Virus record (IMG/VR): IMGVR_UViG_3300006793_000005
Coordinates: 1 to 38,151 of that record
Origin: a virus
Length of the DNA: 38,151 nt
Direction: 5' to 3' (one strand)
Shown: positions 1-7,792 of the stretch, in pieces
How the letters are laid out: the number at the start of each line of letters is the position of its first letter
Position numbering within the stretch: position 1 is the first letter of the stretch
The notes under the pieces: generated by a model
Database searches by the model: none
Told to the model about the DNA's origin: nothing
The model's input: the letters and a program-made list of their open reading frames with translations, nothing else
Position numbers and translations under genes: made by a program

Positions 1-85
1 CCCGCGTCCTGCATCATGATGTCCATCATGTACTGCAAGCGCTCGAGGCTCAGGTCCGCACCAGCGTTGGTGCGGTCTCCGTTGC
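1..85. repeat. Terminal direct repeat, left copy (circularity overlap)
   Basis: These 85 bases are identical to the last 85 bases of the window. The repeat lies inside the capsid gene, and the capsid reading frame continues in phase when the two ends are joined. This is what an assembler produces at the ends of a circular or circularly permuted genome. A physical terminal repeat is possible but would be unusual inside an essential coding sequence. Confidence 0.95.
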
Positions 86-1145
86 CCACGTCGTGCGTGA
101 CGATAGTGCTCTGGAGGATGGACGCTGCACCACCAGTCGCCGTCGTCCGGTCGTTACCGAAGTGCGTCTGACTGGCGAGGTTCTCGAAGAGGCCACGTGG
201 CTGGTTAGCGATGATGTTCTGACCACCAATGTTCGTCAGACCATTCCAAACACGAGAGTCCTGACCAAACTGAGCGCCCGCGCTGTCCGTCGGGAAGTTG
301 CCGCCGACAGCGGCGCTCTCCGCGATGACCAACGCGATGGCGCACTGGCCGCCCACGCCAGAAAGATCCAGCGTGGCGGTCCCGCCGAGGTCGTCCTTAC
401 CGAACGAGAGGCCGATGGTGGGGTTGGTGCGGTCAGCGCTGAAGCTCGTAACGAAGATGTTGGGGTTCGTTGTCGCAGCGCCACCGAGCGTCATGGTCGG
501 CAAGATCTCCGCATAGGTGTCCATGCGGTAGAGCCGAACCTTGACCCAGGTGGCGGAGTTAGCCAGGTCGACCGTAACGCCGGTGCGGTCGTCGGTGAAG
601 TAGCTAAAGTCGCCCTGGTACTGCCACGTCGTCTCGACCGAGATGTTTCCGGTCGCGGCGGTCTGCGCACCAGCGCCCGTGACGTTGGGGTCGGTAATCC
701 GCTGGTTGAGGAACCCCTTGGTCGGACCACCGAAGATGTTGATGGCGTTCTCGTTGTTGGAGACGTCGCGCACGAGGCGGTCCATCTCCTCGCTCATCAC
801 ACCAGCGAAGGCACCCACGCCCGCAGTCGTAGCAGTGTCCATCGCGAGACCACTGACCTGAAAGCGACCATACGAACTATGGCTGTTGATGCGGAGGTCC
901 GCATACTGCTGCTGACCGGCGGTCGGAAGCGCACCAGGTGCCTCGCCCTGGAAGCCAACGCCGCTGTTGCGTCCGATGTGGACAGGGATGACCATCTGCT
1001 TGCCGGACCAACCCTTCGACTTCTTCTGGAAGTACTCGCGCATCCAGACGCGGTTGTTGATCTGCTCGGCCACAGGGCCCTGATAGAACTCTTTGAGCAT
1101 CGGCCCAAATGTGCCGACCCCGTTAATACCTACTGTTGCTGGCAT
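1..1145 (-). CDS. Major capsid protein, N-terminal part (continues at the window end)
   Basis: Major head subunit. The ATG at 1145-1143 follows a strong AAGGAGAGG ribosome site. The frame is open to base 1 and continues without a break at 38066-37667, giving about 514 residues. The protein begins MPATVGINGVGTFGP and has charged and aromatic runs such as MREYFQKKSKGWSGKQMV, followed by beta-rich sequence, in the style of HK97-fold capsid proteins of podoviruses. Its place just downstream of an acidic scaffold gene and the terminase genes supports the call. The fold is inferred from context and composition, not from a motif. The 599-residue plus-strand frame opposite it (93-1892) is taken as a shadow. 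Confidence 0.85.
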   Translation of the reverse strand, partial: MPATVGINGVGTFGPMLKEFYQGPVAEQINNRVWMREYFQKKSKGWSGKQMVIPVHIGRNSGVGFQGEAPGALPTAGQQQYADLRINSHSSYGRFQVSGLAMDTATTAGVGAFAGVMSEEMDRLVRDVSNNENAINIFGGPTKGFLNQRITDPNVTGAGAQTAATGNISVETTWQYQGDFSYFTDDRTGVTVDLANSATWVKVRLYRMDTYAEILPTMTLGGAATTNPNIFVTSFSADRTNPTIGLSFGKDDLGGTATLDLSGVGGQCAIALVIAESAAVGGNFPTDSAGAQFGQDSRVWNGLTNIGGQNIIANQPRGLFENLASQTHFGNDRTTATGGAASILQSTIVTHDVGNGDRTNAGADLSLERLQYMMDIMMQDA

Positions 1146-1172
1146 GACGCCTCTCCTTCACGAAAAGAATGG

Positions 1173-2045
1173 TTAGAACGAAGCTCGCTCCTTGAGGGCT
1201 TCGGCAAACGCTGCAGTGGCGTCGGCAATATTGCGAGACTTGCCTTGGACCGGAGGGGGCGCAGAGGCCGTAGCGCTGGGCCGACGGAACGCAGGCTGCT
1301 CTTGAGCAGTCTTCTCCGCCTGGGCCAGCTTGGCCTTGAGCTCTTCGATCTCTTTGCTTGCCTCGCCTCGGTACTGATCGCGCATCTCTTTGCGATGGGT
1401 CTGGATGTACTCAGCTGCCTGAGCCACATCCACCGAGCCGTCCGCTGCAACAGCCTGCCAAAGCTCCGCTGCCTTGACGTCAGGGTTCTTCTCCACAGCC
1501 GTGTTAATCTCAGCCGTAAGCTGACTGGTGACGAGTTGTTCCGTTCGCTCTTGCTGCCATTGCTTCACAGCCTGCATTTCTTCATGCATTTGCTTGATTG
1601 CAGAAGACGACGGGTCTGTCTGCTCACCGAATATCTCGGCGAGCCACTCGTCGTCAGTCTTCTCAACCTTCGCGGGCTGTGGCTGCTGCGGCTGCTTCGC
1701 CTGCGCCAGCGTCAACTGCTCGAGCTCTCTGATGCGGCTCATCGCCTGCTCGAGATCGTTGTCGCGCGCACGGAACTTGTCGTTTACCTCTTTAAAGCGG
1801 CTGTAGGGAATATGCTCAGGGGTCTTTGGAGCTTCGACCTCTTCGCTTTCCGCCTGCGTCTCCACCTCTTCTTTAACGTCCTCGGTGTCTGAAGACGAAT
1901 CGCTCTCCACCTCTTTAACGTCCTCGGAGGGCTCGGACGAATCTGCGGATACCTCTGGAGCTTCGACAGCCTCATCTTCCGAGGGCTCATTACCCTCAAG
2001 TCGACTCACCATCTCATTGTAGCGTTCTTCGCTCAGGATACCCAC
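1173..2045 (-). CDS. Capsid scaffolding protein
   Basis: A 290-residue protein placed directly upstream of the capsid gene in the direction of transcription, where scaffolds usually lie. Residues 15-75 are extremely acidic and Ser/Glu rich, with repeated EDVKE units. A long charged coiled coil (about residues 80-240, containing DNDLEQAMSRIRELEQL and EELKAKLAQAEK) follows, then a Pro/Ala-rich linker and a short helical C-terminus rich in Ala, Lys and Arg. In P22- and phi29-type phages the basic C-terminal helix of the scaffold binds the coat protein. The start is a GTG at 2045, preceded by GAGG. The function is inferred from position and composition; no enzyme motif is present. Confidence 0.75.
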   Translation of the reverse strand: MGILSEERYNEMVSRLEGNEPSEDEAVEAPEVSADSSEPSEDVKEVESDSSSDTEDVKEEVETQAESEEVEAPKTPEHIPYSRFKEVNDKFRARDNDLEQAMSRIRELEQLTLAQAKQPQQPQPAKVEKTDDEWLAEIFGEQTDPSSSAIKQMHEEMQAVKQWQQERTEQLVTSQLTAEINTAVEKNPDVKAAELWQAVAADGSVDVAQAAEYIQTHRKEMRDQYRGEASKEIEELKAKLAQAEKTAQEQPAFRRPSATASAPPPVQGKSRNIADATAAFAEALKERASF

Positions 2046-2066
2046 TCTCTACCTCGCATGTTTAAC

Positions 2067-2078
2067 GCCCTGTCGGGC
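2067..2078 (-). terminator. Weak hairpin between terminase and scaffold
   Basis: GCCC-GACA-GGGC (minus strand) lies at the end of the large-terminase gene and is followed by GTTAAAC. The stem has only four pairs, so termination is doubtful; it could act as a pause or processing site before the highly expressed scaffold and capsid genes. Confidence 0.25.
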
Positions 2079-3667
2079 TAGGATGACCCCTCTACTGCCA
2101 GAGGGTACGACTTGTTGGCGTCGCCACCATACCAGTCATCGAAGTCGTCTGAATAGTTTCTGCCTGTCCTGTGCTCGAACTGCAAGCTCTCGCGTATATT
2201 CTCAGGCTTCTCGTTCATCCGGTCTTCGCGCACGATAGATGCTTGGTGGGCCCCGTAAACCGCTAGCGCCGTGGCGATAACCATGTCGTCGTGATGACCA
2301 CTCTGCGCCTCGGGCTTGCCCTTCGAGGAGTAGGTGAAGTGGTTCGCCTCCCCCTGGAACCTCCGATCGCAGCCATCAAAGACATCTTCGTAGAGCGCTT
2401 CGTACAGTTTAGACAGCATCAGAGGGCGGGACGCGCGGTCAGTCCAGAAGCCGTACTTCTTGGTCCACGTGTTCTCGCCGTCCTTCTGGTCGAGCTTGTG
2501 GTAGATGTACGGGTAGTTCTTCAGCCTGAGCTCTTCGATGATGGTGAGGCCGTAACTGTTCGCCTCGGGCACAACCAGCGCCTTCCACTTCAGAGCCTCA
2601 GCTAAGACGCGCTTACCAAACGCTCGGGGCATGATGCGCTCGTAGAACGTTGCCACCGTTTTCATCTTCTTTGAGTCAGTGACGTCGATGACGCAAAAGG
2701 CCGAGTAGTCTCCTTTGTCTGCTCCACTAGCGGTGTCGACTCCCATCACATAGGTGTGCCACTTCTGCGGCTCTGCGTAAGTGATATAGCCACGCTCAGG
2801 CTCTACACCTGGGTACGACGCGTGGAAGAACCTGCCGCCTGAAGACACAAACGCATGCTCTGCAACGATGGGGTATTCCTGCTGCAGGATCCTCATCTTC
2901 GAGTTGCACTTGAGCCTGTATGTCTCGGTGAACCAGTTGCGCTGCTCGTCAGTTAGCTCGAACTCATCAACAAGGTCCTGTATCTCATCGGGCGTATTGT
3001 ACTTGTGCTTTGGGGATGCGCAGTCGGGATCCTCTGTCCACGGGTAGAACACCCGGTGGTATTCAAGCTCGTCGTCAACCCACATGGTGTAGGCAAAGTT
3101 CATCCCGTTCGCGGTGGTCTCGAGGACCACTTCCGGGTCGTTGCCAAGCGAGTTAAAGAGCGCGGCCATGGTGTCGTCGGGGTTCTCGTAGCGACTGAAC
3201 TCAGAGCAGTGCAGCGCTACCGGCGTGCCACCACGGGCGCCCTCGCTGTTCGCCGTGCCGATGATGATTCGGCTGTCATGCGCGAAGTGAAGCTTGTGTA
3301 CCGTCTGATGCTTCAGCGGGACCTGGAGGAACTTGGGCAGGTTCTCGTAGAACCGGTGATAGATGGGCGCGATGTTCTCGAGCACGGCTTTTTCGCTGTG
3401 CGCAATCACCGCGACCTCAAAGCCGGGCCGGAAGAGCGCCTTCCAGAAGAACTTGGCCGCAACAAACGTAGAGATGCCAACCTTACGGCTCTTGAGCACG
3501 TAGGTGAACGGGTTGCTATCCATCACATCCGCGAAGTCCGCCTGGATGGGGTTAGGCCTTAGCGTGACGAGCTTCTTGCTCTTGTTCAATATCTTCAGAT
3601 ACTTCTGGCAGAAGTAGGAGAAGTCCCAAGAGCAGCGCTGAATCTCTTTTAGATGCTCCGCCCTCAA
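2078..3667 (-). CDS. terL: Terminase large subunit (DNA packaging ATPase/nuclease)
   Basis: The packaging motor, which pumps DNA through the portal and cuts the concatemer. A Walker A-like loop KSRKVGIST is at residues 59-67, a Walker B-like strand VALHCSEF at 150-157 and the coupling motif TTANG near 184-188. The RNase H-fold nuclease shows GVDTASGADKGDYS (Asp 311 and 320), PEANSYG (Glu 368) and SGHHDD (Asp 460-461). The 529-residue length is normal. The Walker B has Ser-Glu where most families have Asp-Glu. The only plausible start is a TTG at 3667-3665, whose last bases overlap the stop of the small-subunit gene (TTGA), so it is probably translated by coupling. Confidence 0.93.
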   Translation of the reverse strand: MRAEHLKEIQRCSWDFSYFCQKYLKILNKSKKLVTLRPNPIQADFADVMDSNPFTYVLKSRKVGISTFVAAKFFWKALFRPGFEVAVIAHSEKAVLENIAPIYHRFYENLPKFLQVPLKHQTVHKLHFAHDSRIIIGTANSEGARGGTPVALHCSEFSRYENPDDTMAALFNSLGNDPEVVLETTANGMNFAYTMWVDDELEYHRVFYPWTEDPDCASPKHKYNTPDEIQDLVDEFELTDEQRNWFTETYRLKCNSKMRILQQEYPIVAEHAFVSSGGRFFHASYPGVEPERGYITYAEPQKWHTYVMGVDTASGADKGDYSAFCVIDVTDSKKMKTVATFYERIMPRAFGKRVLAEALKWKALVVPEANSYGLTIIEELRLKNYPYIYHKLDQKDGENTWTKKYGFWTDRASRPLMLSKLYEALYEDVFDGCDRRFQGEANHFTYSSKGKPEAQSGHHDDMVIATALAVYGAHQASIVREDRMNEKPENIRESLQFEHRTGRNYSDDFDDWYGGDANKSYPLAVEGSS

Positions 3668-4170
3668 TGGATCGACTTGAGGCGCTCACTGGTCTCTTTG
3701 GCCTCGGCCATGATGGCCCGCCAATCGTCTGACGTCATGTCCGAGCCATTCTTCTCGCGGAGCAAGCGCAGCTTCTCCTCGAGCAACTGCAGCTTGACCT
3801 CTTCCTGGTTAAGCTTGTTGTAGTCCAGCTTTCGGAGCACATCGATCTCAGCCTCGTGTCGTTCCTTGAGCCGGAACCTCCGAGCCAGAAGCCACTGCGC
3901 CGTCTTGACGTTAACCTCGGCATCGCGGATGACGATGCTCTCAAGCCTGACTTGGGCCTTGCCCTCCGCAAGCAAGACATCAATCAGCAGGTCGTGCGCA
4001 CGCCCCTTCTTCTTCTTCCCCTGCCTCATGGCGTTGTGGAAGTCGGTGGGCTTCATGCCAACGGCCTTTGCTGCTGCCGTGCGCGTGTGACCGATGGTCA
4101 GCATCGCGCGGATGGTATCCATGTGCTCGGCCACCTGGCCTACGCATCTATCAATGTAAGTCTTCGACAT
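3664..4170 (-). CDS. terS: Terminase small subunit
   Basis: A 168-residue protein that should recognise the packaging site on phage DNA and load the large subunit. Residues 20-50 form a helix-turn-helix-like segment (IGHTRTAAAKAVGMKPTDFHNAM) followed by a basic KKKKG stretch. The next region resembles the usual small-terminase helix pair (AEVNVKTAQWLLARRF). The C-terminal third (about 110-165) is a charged coiled coil (KLQLLEEKLRLLREK) suited to ring assembly. It overlaps the large-subunit start by 4 bases and the upstream gene by 20 bases. The call rests on the HTH, the helical layout and the position next to terL. Confidence 0.85.
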   Translation of the reverse strand: MSKTYIDRCVGQVAEHMDTIRAMLTIGHTRTAAAKAVGMKPTDFHNAMRQGKKKKGRAHDLLIDVLLAEGKAQVRLESIVIRDAEVNVKTAQWLLARRFRLKERHEAEIDVLRKLDYNKLNQEEVKLQLLEEKLRLLREKNGSDMTSDDWRAIMAEAKETSERLKSIH

Positions 4171-4603
4171 TGTTCTTAAACTTCCCCACCGTTCTGGCGA
4201 TAGCGTGCATCGGGGTCTTTGGATGGCTGACTAGGTTGAGCGCCTGGAGGAACCGGGTCGTGTCTTTGCCGAGCCGGTCCATCTTGTGCTGCACCTTGTG
4301 CTTCTTGGCGAGGCCCTTCTCCCAGGTCTTGGCCAGGGTGTTGCCCCGGACCATACCGAGGTACGCCTTGAGCAGCGGGACCGCCACCTTCTCGCGCTTG
4401 GTCAGGCGTCGCTGCTTGAGCATCTTGAGCGCTTCTTGCGTGTCCCGTATGGCTGTGATCTGGAGCCCAACTGCGCGCTCGATCTCAGTGAGCGACGGGT
4501 CTCCCTTTACGCACACCTCGACGGCACCCATGAGCGAGTCCATAAGCCATACAAACGGACCAGACGGAGACTGGTCGTAACGGAGGCTCTTTAGATTTTG
4601 CAT
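4151..4603 (-). CDS. Small basic protein of unknown function upstream of terminase
   Basis: A 150-residue protein that I do not recognise. It is predicted to be mostly helical and is very basic in its second half (QRRLTKREKVAV, KGLAKKHKVQHKMDRLGKD), which suits nucleic-acid binding. The start is taken as the ATG at 4603, which lies inside the 13-base overlap with the preceding gene. Longer readings into the upstream sequence give low-complexity Arg-rich peptide that is a shadow of the neighbouring gene. The position immediately before terS, with coupled translation, suggests a packaging or DNA-handling role, but nothing in the sequence proves it. Confidence 0.6.
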   Translation of the reverse strand: MQNLKSLRYDQSPSGPFVWLMDSLMGAVEVCVKGDPSLTEIERAVGLQITAIRDTQEALKMLKQRRLTKREKVAVPLLKAYLGMVRGNTLAKTWEKGLAKKHKVQHKMDRLGKDTTRFLQALNLVSHPKTPMHAIARTVGKFKNNVEDLH

Positions 4604-4890
4604 CGTAGAGACAACTCGATGCTCTGCATCAGCCTGTGGATCCCGTGCCGCTGGGTGGACTGGAGAGCAGCCCAAGCGATGACGGCGGCGATGACGCGGT
4701 CTGGCTCGCACTTGTGCTTGTCACAGGCGCGCTGAATGAAGTAAGCGCTCTGCTTCTGAGACTTCTCAGGGAGCCAGGACAGGTCTACCGAGCCAGAGCC
4801 TTCGCTCGACTTGAGATCCTTCAGCGCACTCAGCGCCTCCTTGAGCTCCTTCTCAACATCAGCCTTCGTCTTCGTCTTCGTCTTCGCCAT
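4591..4890 (-). CDS. Small hypothetical protein with Lys-Thr repeat N-terminus
   Basis: A 99-residue protein of unknown function. The ATG at 4890 follows GGAGGAACGTG, a clear ribosome site, and lies within the last 32 bases of the upstream nuclease gene. The N-terminus MAKTKTKTKAD is written by the same hexamer repeat that encodes Glu-Asp repeats at the end of the nuclease in another frame. The rest is helical, with a coiled-coil segment (DVEKELKEALSALKDL) and a Cys-containing helical domain (QRACDKHKCEPDRVIAAV). It overlaps the next gene by 13 bases. No enzyme motif is visible. Confidence 0.6.
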   Translation of the reverse strand: MAKTKTKTKADVEKELKEALSALKDLKSSEGSGSVDLSWLPEKSQKQSAYFIQRACDKHKCEPDRVIAAVIAWAALQSTQRHGIHRLMQSIELSLRCKI

Positions 4891-5248
4891 CACGTTCCTC
4901 CGGGTCCGGCTCATAGGGTAAGACCCAGTCGGAGGGTCCGCAAGAAGCCAGTATTGCAAAGAAGGTATCAGCACCCATGTCGATTCGCCAGTCTGAGCGA
5001 TCGTCGCGCCAGAGGACGAGGGTCGGACGGCCATCCGTGTCACCCTCGCTTTGTGCGATTGCCCTTCTGATAGGGCAGCGCTTCCCACGCTTCACCTCCA
5101 CCCAGAACTGCGTATCTTCGACGTCTGCTTCACGAGCTCCAGCCGACTGACTGTCTCCGCGTCGGGCCTGGTAGCCGCGATCCGTAAAGAGCGCTGCCAC
5201 TTCTCGTTCACCACGCTTCCCTTTCTGGCGGCTGTGCCGTCCGCCCAT
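4859..5248 (-). CDS. PDDEXK-type nuclease (Holliday junction resolvase-like)
   Basis: A 129-residue protein with the small PDDEXK nuclease pattern: N-terminal helix KGKRGEREVAALF (Glu 14/16), Asp 42 in EADVED, and the EVK pair (Glu 51, Lys 53) in WVEVKRGKR, followed by a helix containing Gln 66. This matches Hjc/VRR-like resolvases and similar phage endonucleases, which use two metal ions to cut branched DNA. It lies between replication-type genes and the terminase, so a role in resolving branched DNA before packaging is likely. The tail is strongly acidic (EDEDEDEG). It starts at an ATG overlapping the upstream TAA (TAATG). Confidence 0.75.
   Translation of the reverse strand: MGGRHSRQKGKRGEREVAALFTDRGYQARRGDSQSAGAREADVEDTQFWVEVKRGKRCPIRRAIAQSEGDTDGRPTLVLWRDDRSDWRIDMGADTFFAILASCGPSDWVLPYEPDPEERDGEDEDEDEG
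4864..4886 (-). repeat. Hexamer tandem repeat in a dual-coding overlap
   Basis: About 3.8 copies of GAAGAC (minus strand) lie in the 32-base overlap (4859-4890) of two genes. One frame reads Glu-Asp repeats at the end of the nuclease and the other Lys-Thr repeats at the start of the next protein. A change of one repeat unit would alter both proteins by two residues without breaking either frame. Confidence 0.7.
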
Positions 5249-5589
5249 TAGAGCGCGGTGATGGTGGCCGTGCCAGCGTCCATGACGGGCTGTCGGCCGG
5301 GGCGCATCCAGGCGACCGCGACACCGAGGGGACCGCCGGAATCATTGGCGACAAACAGGGACTGCCCCTTCCCGCTGACGCTCATGCCCGCCGGTATTGG
5401 GATGCACAGGCCGGCGGTAAGGATCGTCGTGCTGTTGCCAGCAATCCTGAGAATGCTGGTGGCCCCGGCGTTGACGTTGACGACCGTCCATTCCGTCGTG
5501 CCCACGGGCAGGTTGACGGTATAGGCGGTGGCGTCTGCGAGGCTCGCGCCTACGCTGCCCCAGTAGATAGGCTCATGTGAACTGCTCAT
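5248..5589 (-). CDS. Small beta-rich protein, possible virion component
   Basis: A 113-residue protein starting at the ATG at 5589, with an AAGGAGAACGC ribosome site. The sequence is rich in short alternating hydrophobic/Thr/Val segments (TEWTVVNVNAGATSILRIA, TTILTAG, MSVSGKGQSLFVAND), giving an all-beta prediction with no catalytic motif, signal peptide or membrane helix. Phage proteins of this size and character are often capsid decoration or fibre-tip domains, but its position among regulatory and DNA-processing genes gives only weak support. Function unknown. Confidence 0.6.
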   Translation of the reverse strand: MSSSHEPIYWGSVGASLADATAYTVNLPVGTTEWTVVNVNAGATSILRIAGNSTTILTAGLCIPIPAGMSVSGKGQSLFVANDSGGPLGVAVAWMRPGRQPVMDAGTATITAL

Positions 5590-5651
5590 GCGTTCTCCTT
5601 GGCATTGGTTGGGAGCATAGGGCAAAGCCCTGCGCTCCGCCAGGAGCAGCA

Positions 5652-5951
5652 TCACTCCGTCCACTCCCTAAGCGTGCCAAGTCCACTGCATAGCGGACAT
5701 CGCCTGGACAGGTACAGCATCTGGTTCATATCTCCACCGAGGGTGGACCACAGTTTGTCGATCGCAGCGATATCCTTCTGAATCACCGGGACATAGTCCC
5801 CTTTCTCGAGCCGACAGAGCGATGTGGCGCTCAGCCCCGTTGAGATCGCCAGCCTCCGCAGCGTAATACCCCGCTCACTGCGAAGACGGTAGATGTACCC
5901 GCCAAGACTGAGCGGGCCCGCGCGCCTATCCTTCTTTTTTAATGGTGCCAC
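5652..5951 (-). CDS. XRE-family helix-turn-helix regulator
   Basis: A roughly 99-residue DNA-binding protein. The central segment GYIYRLRSERGITLRRLAISTGLSATSLCRLEKGDYVP is a standard Cro/CI-type helix-turn-helix (shown here in parts: RSERGITLRRLA, TGLSATSLCRLEKG). A C-terminal CPLC pair, with too few partners for a full zinc site, follows. The start is uncertain. GTG at 5951 has a GGGAGGGGG tract 9-12 bases upstream; a TTG at 5960 is also in frame but is too close to that tract. It overlaps the AAA+ ATPase gene by about 26 bases. It probably regulates this phage's own transcription; its operator is not identified. Confidence 0.8.
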   Translation of the reverse strand: MAPLKKKDRRAGPLSLGGYIYRLRSERGITLRRLAISTGLSATSLCRLEKGDYVPVIQKDIAAIDKLWSTLGGDMNQMLYLSRRCPLCSGLGTLREWTE

Positions 5952-6840
5952 TGCTTCCAACCCCCTCCCACCAGTTCAATACGTGCTCACCGAGGTGTCC
6001 AAGCGCCTGCTCGGCCGTATGCACCGAGGTAAACACCGTCGGGCGCCCGTTATGCAGCCTTTTGCGCAACATGTCGCACAAGGTCTGCGCAGCGTGCCCG
6101 CTGAGGCGCTCGACACCCAAGATCCTGCCATCAGGCGTCGTCCTCGCGAGCGGGAACACGTCATCAAACACGAGAAGCTCGCACTGCATGGCCTTATCGA
6201 TGAGTTTCCACTGCTTTGCGGAGTCATCCATGTAGCAGCGCTTGGACGCGGTGACAAAATCCTCGTATTCCAGCCACATGAGGCTCTTGGAGCGCTCACC
6301 CATGACCATCTTGATGACCGCACGGGCCGCAGCGGTGGACTTTCCGCTCTTCCTGGGCCCTGAAATCCAGACCGAGTCCTCCGGGTTTCCGCTTAGCCAC
6401 CCATATAGCGCCTGGTCAGCCGATTCGCGGCCAGGTCGGCGCTCGTAGTCGGCCGCAGCCTCCTTCAGCCGTCGTGGAACGTAGCTCAACCGGCTCTCTC
6501 GAAGGGACTTCTCGGCCTTTTCGACACACGGCACACATTGACTAGTCGGAGCGTACCACCCGCCCCGGTCTCGAGGGCCCGGCTGCACCCACTCACCGCA
6601 ACCATCAGTGCAACACGGGGTCTGGTAGGGGCGACGACACGCTGGACAGAGGGAGGATGCCTCGACCGGCTGCCCACATGGGCACTGATCACCTCCTAGC
6701 TTGAGTCCATGTAACGTCGACAAGGTTGCAGCAGGTGTACACAGGTGGGCGACCGATTTCGGCACTGGCCAGCGCGAAGCGCCAACTTCCACAGTATCAT
6801 GCCCACGCGCAGCAACCGCAAAGATGTCACGCATCTTCAC
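5926..6840 (-). CDS. DnaC/IstB-like AAA+ ATPase, probable helicase loader
   Basis: About 304 residues. The N-terminal region holds a Cys-rich zinc-finger-like section (CPCG at 53-56, CPAC at 65-68, CC...C at 76-81, CVPC at 102-105). An ATPase domain follows, with Walker A GPRKSGKS (161-168), Walker B LLVFDD (222-227) and a sensor-like strand PTVFTSVH (267-274). This is the architecture of phage and bacterial helicase loaders, which deliver the host DnaB ring to the origin. No phage helicase or polymerase gene is visible, which fits recruitment of the host replisome. The first codon is GTG at 6840; an ATG two codons later (6834) is equally possible. IstB-type transposition ATPase is excluded by the lack of a transposase. 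Confidence 0.8.
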   Translation of the reverse strand: MKMRDIFAVAARGHDTVEVGASRWPVPKSVAHLCTPAATLSTLHGLKLGGDQCPCGQPVEASSLCPACRRPYQTPCCTDGCGEWVQPGPRDRGGWYAPTSQCVPCVEKAEKSLRESRLSYVPRRLKEAAADYERRPGRESADQALYGWLSGNPEDSVWISGPRKSGKSTAAARAVIKMVMGERSKSLMWLEYEDFVTASKRCYMDDSAKQWKLIDKAMQCELLVFDDVFPLARTTPDGRILGVERLSGHAAQTLCDMLRKRLHNGRPTVFTSVHTAEQALGHLGEHVLNWWEGVGSSGTIKKEG

Positions 6841-7138
6841 GGCGAACCCCCGTGGAGGACGTGAGAAGTTGCTCGATCTTGCCAGACAGCGCCTTCTCAG
6901 CGACGAAGAGGCCGTCGAGATCGTCCGTCAGGCTCTGGAGTTCCTCGATCACATCACCAAGGGCTGCGTATGCGTCACCGAGCGCGGACTCGAAGTCGAC
7001 CTGCTTACCGTTCTTTGCGTCGGTAATAAGGTCGCCCGCGTCCACCCAAGCGCACACAGCAGCGCCCATAGCAGGCATCGCCATCTGCTGCCCAGGTGAC
7101 CACTTCGTAACACTCTTCGCCGTTTTTACATCACTCAT
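6827..7138 (-). CDS. Hypothetical helical protein
   Basis: A 103-residue protein of unknown function. ATG at 7138 has a good AAGGAGAG ribosome site; an in-frame GTG at 7144 overlaps that site and is less likely. It has an N-terminal segment with MAMPAMGAAVCAWVD, too short and polar for a clear membrane helix, then an acidic amphipathic coiled-coil-like stretch (YAALGDVIEELQSLTDDLDGL). It overlaps the methyltransferase stop by 8 bases upstream and the AAA+ gene start downstream, so it belongs to the same coupled cluster. Short acidic helical proteins in such clusters are often protein-protein adaptors, but this is a guess. Confidence 0.6.
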   Translation of the reverse strand: MSDVKTAKSVTKWSPGQQMAMPAMGAAVCAWVDAGDLITDAKNGKQVDFESALGDAYAALGDVIEELQSLTDDLDGLFVAEKALSGKIEQLLTSSTGVRREDA

Positions 7139-7778
7139 CTGCACTCTCCTTGAATAGCTCTAGCTGGTTATCGGGAAGACCGAGCATCCTGCGATGCTCC
7201 TTTTGCTGCTCAACTGTTGGCTTACCTTTGGGCACCCACTCTATCTGCGTGCTATCACTAGGCTGAGGAAGCCATATGGCCCAGCAGTGACTGGAGGTGT
7301 CCGAGTGACCATCCGCCGTAAACGAAAGCCGACCCTCGATCCAGAGCAGGACGTCTGGGCTGTAGACGATCCCACGGTCTCCTTCTCCCCACCAGGTGAC
7401 CCGCGTGAGCACTGCTCCCAGGGTGTGCCAGTACCGACAGTGTTCCTCGATGCGGTGGACGAACCGGATGAGCTCTCGCCCGTAGGGTGGGTTTGCAACG
7501 ACGTGACTATGTGGTGGCCAGAGCCTCGAGAGACTGTCCTGGACGCTCACAGACTTTACGCCAGGCACCCCGCCGAGCGCGTCACGGAACCTTGGGTCGA
7601 TATCGTAGGCGTGCCAGTGTGCGCCGAGGGGAGCGAGCCACAATGGCAAAGCACCCATACCGGCAGCTGGGTCTACGACATCGCCGAGGGCCGACACGCC
7701 TCGCCGGAGGAACCAGGCCAACAAGGGCAAGACAGCCTCCGGGGGTGTCGGGTAGTATTGATTAACGCCGCCGATCAC
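7131..7778 (-). CDS. DNA N6-adenine methyltransferase-like protein
   Basis: About 215 residues with the two signatures of amino-methyltransferases: an AdoMet-binding loop DPAAGMGALPLWLA (residues 36-49) with an acidic DIDP strand after it (59-62), and a catalytic NPPY (96-99). The product is expected to be N6-methyladenine (or possibly N4-methylcytosine) in phage or host DNA. The start is taken as GTG at 7778 because CAGGAG lies eight bases before it. A longer reading to 7826 would run into the divergent gene. It heads the minus-strand block. Solitary, with no restriction partner, it probably protects the phage from restriction or marks DNA. Confidence 0.8.
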   Translation of the reverse strand: MIGGVNQYYPTPPEAVLPLLAWFLRRGVSALGDVVDPAAGMGALPLWLAPLGAHWHAYDIDPRFRDALGGVPGVKSVSVQDSLSRLWPPHSHVVANPPYGRELIRFVHRIEEHCRYWHTLGAVLTRVTWWGEGDRGIVYSPDVLLWIEGRLSFTADGHSDTSSHCWAIWLPQPSDSTQIEWVPKGKPTVEQQKEHRRMLGLPDNQLELFKESADE

Positions 7779-7792
7779 GAGGAGGACTCCTG
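7779..7792. promoter_or_regulatory. Shared divergent ribosome-binding-site palindrome
   Basis: The 14 bases between the GTG start of the minus-strand methyltransferase (7778) and the ATG start of the plus-strand gene (7793) read CGAGGAGGACTCCT followed by G. The plus strand offers GAGGAGG to the gene at 7793, and the complement offers CAGGAG to the gene at 7778. One near-palindrome therefore serves as Shine-Dalgarno for both directions. There is no room for a promoter between the genes, so each transcript must start inside the opposite gene. Confidence 0.6.

Noticed and set aside
93-1892. 599-codon plus-strand open frame over the start of the window
   Set aside because: It is antisense to the capsid and scaffold genes, which have proper ribosome sites and expected properties. 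Its translation is Arg/Leu/Val-rich low-complexity sequence, typical of a shadow in GC-rich DNA.
5926-6840. IstB transposition helper of an insertion sequence
   Set aside because: No transposase, terminal inverted repeats or target duplications nearby. A helicase-loader role fits the phage context better.
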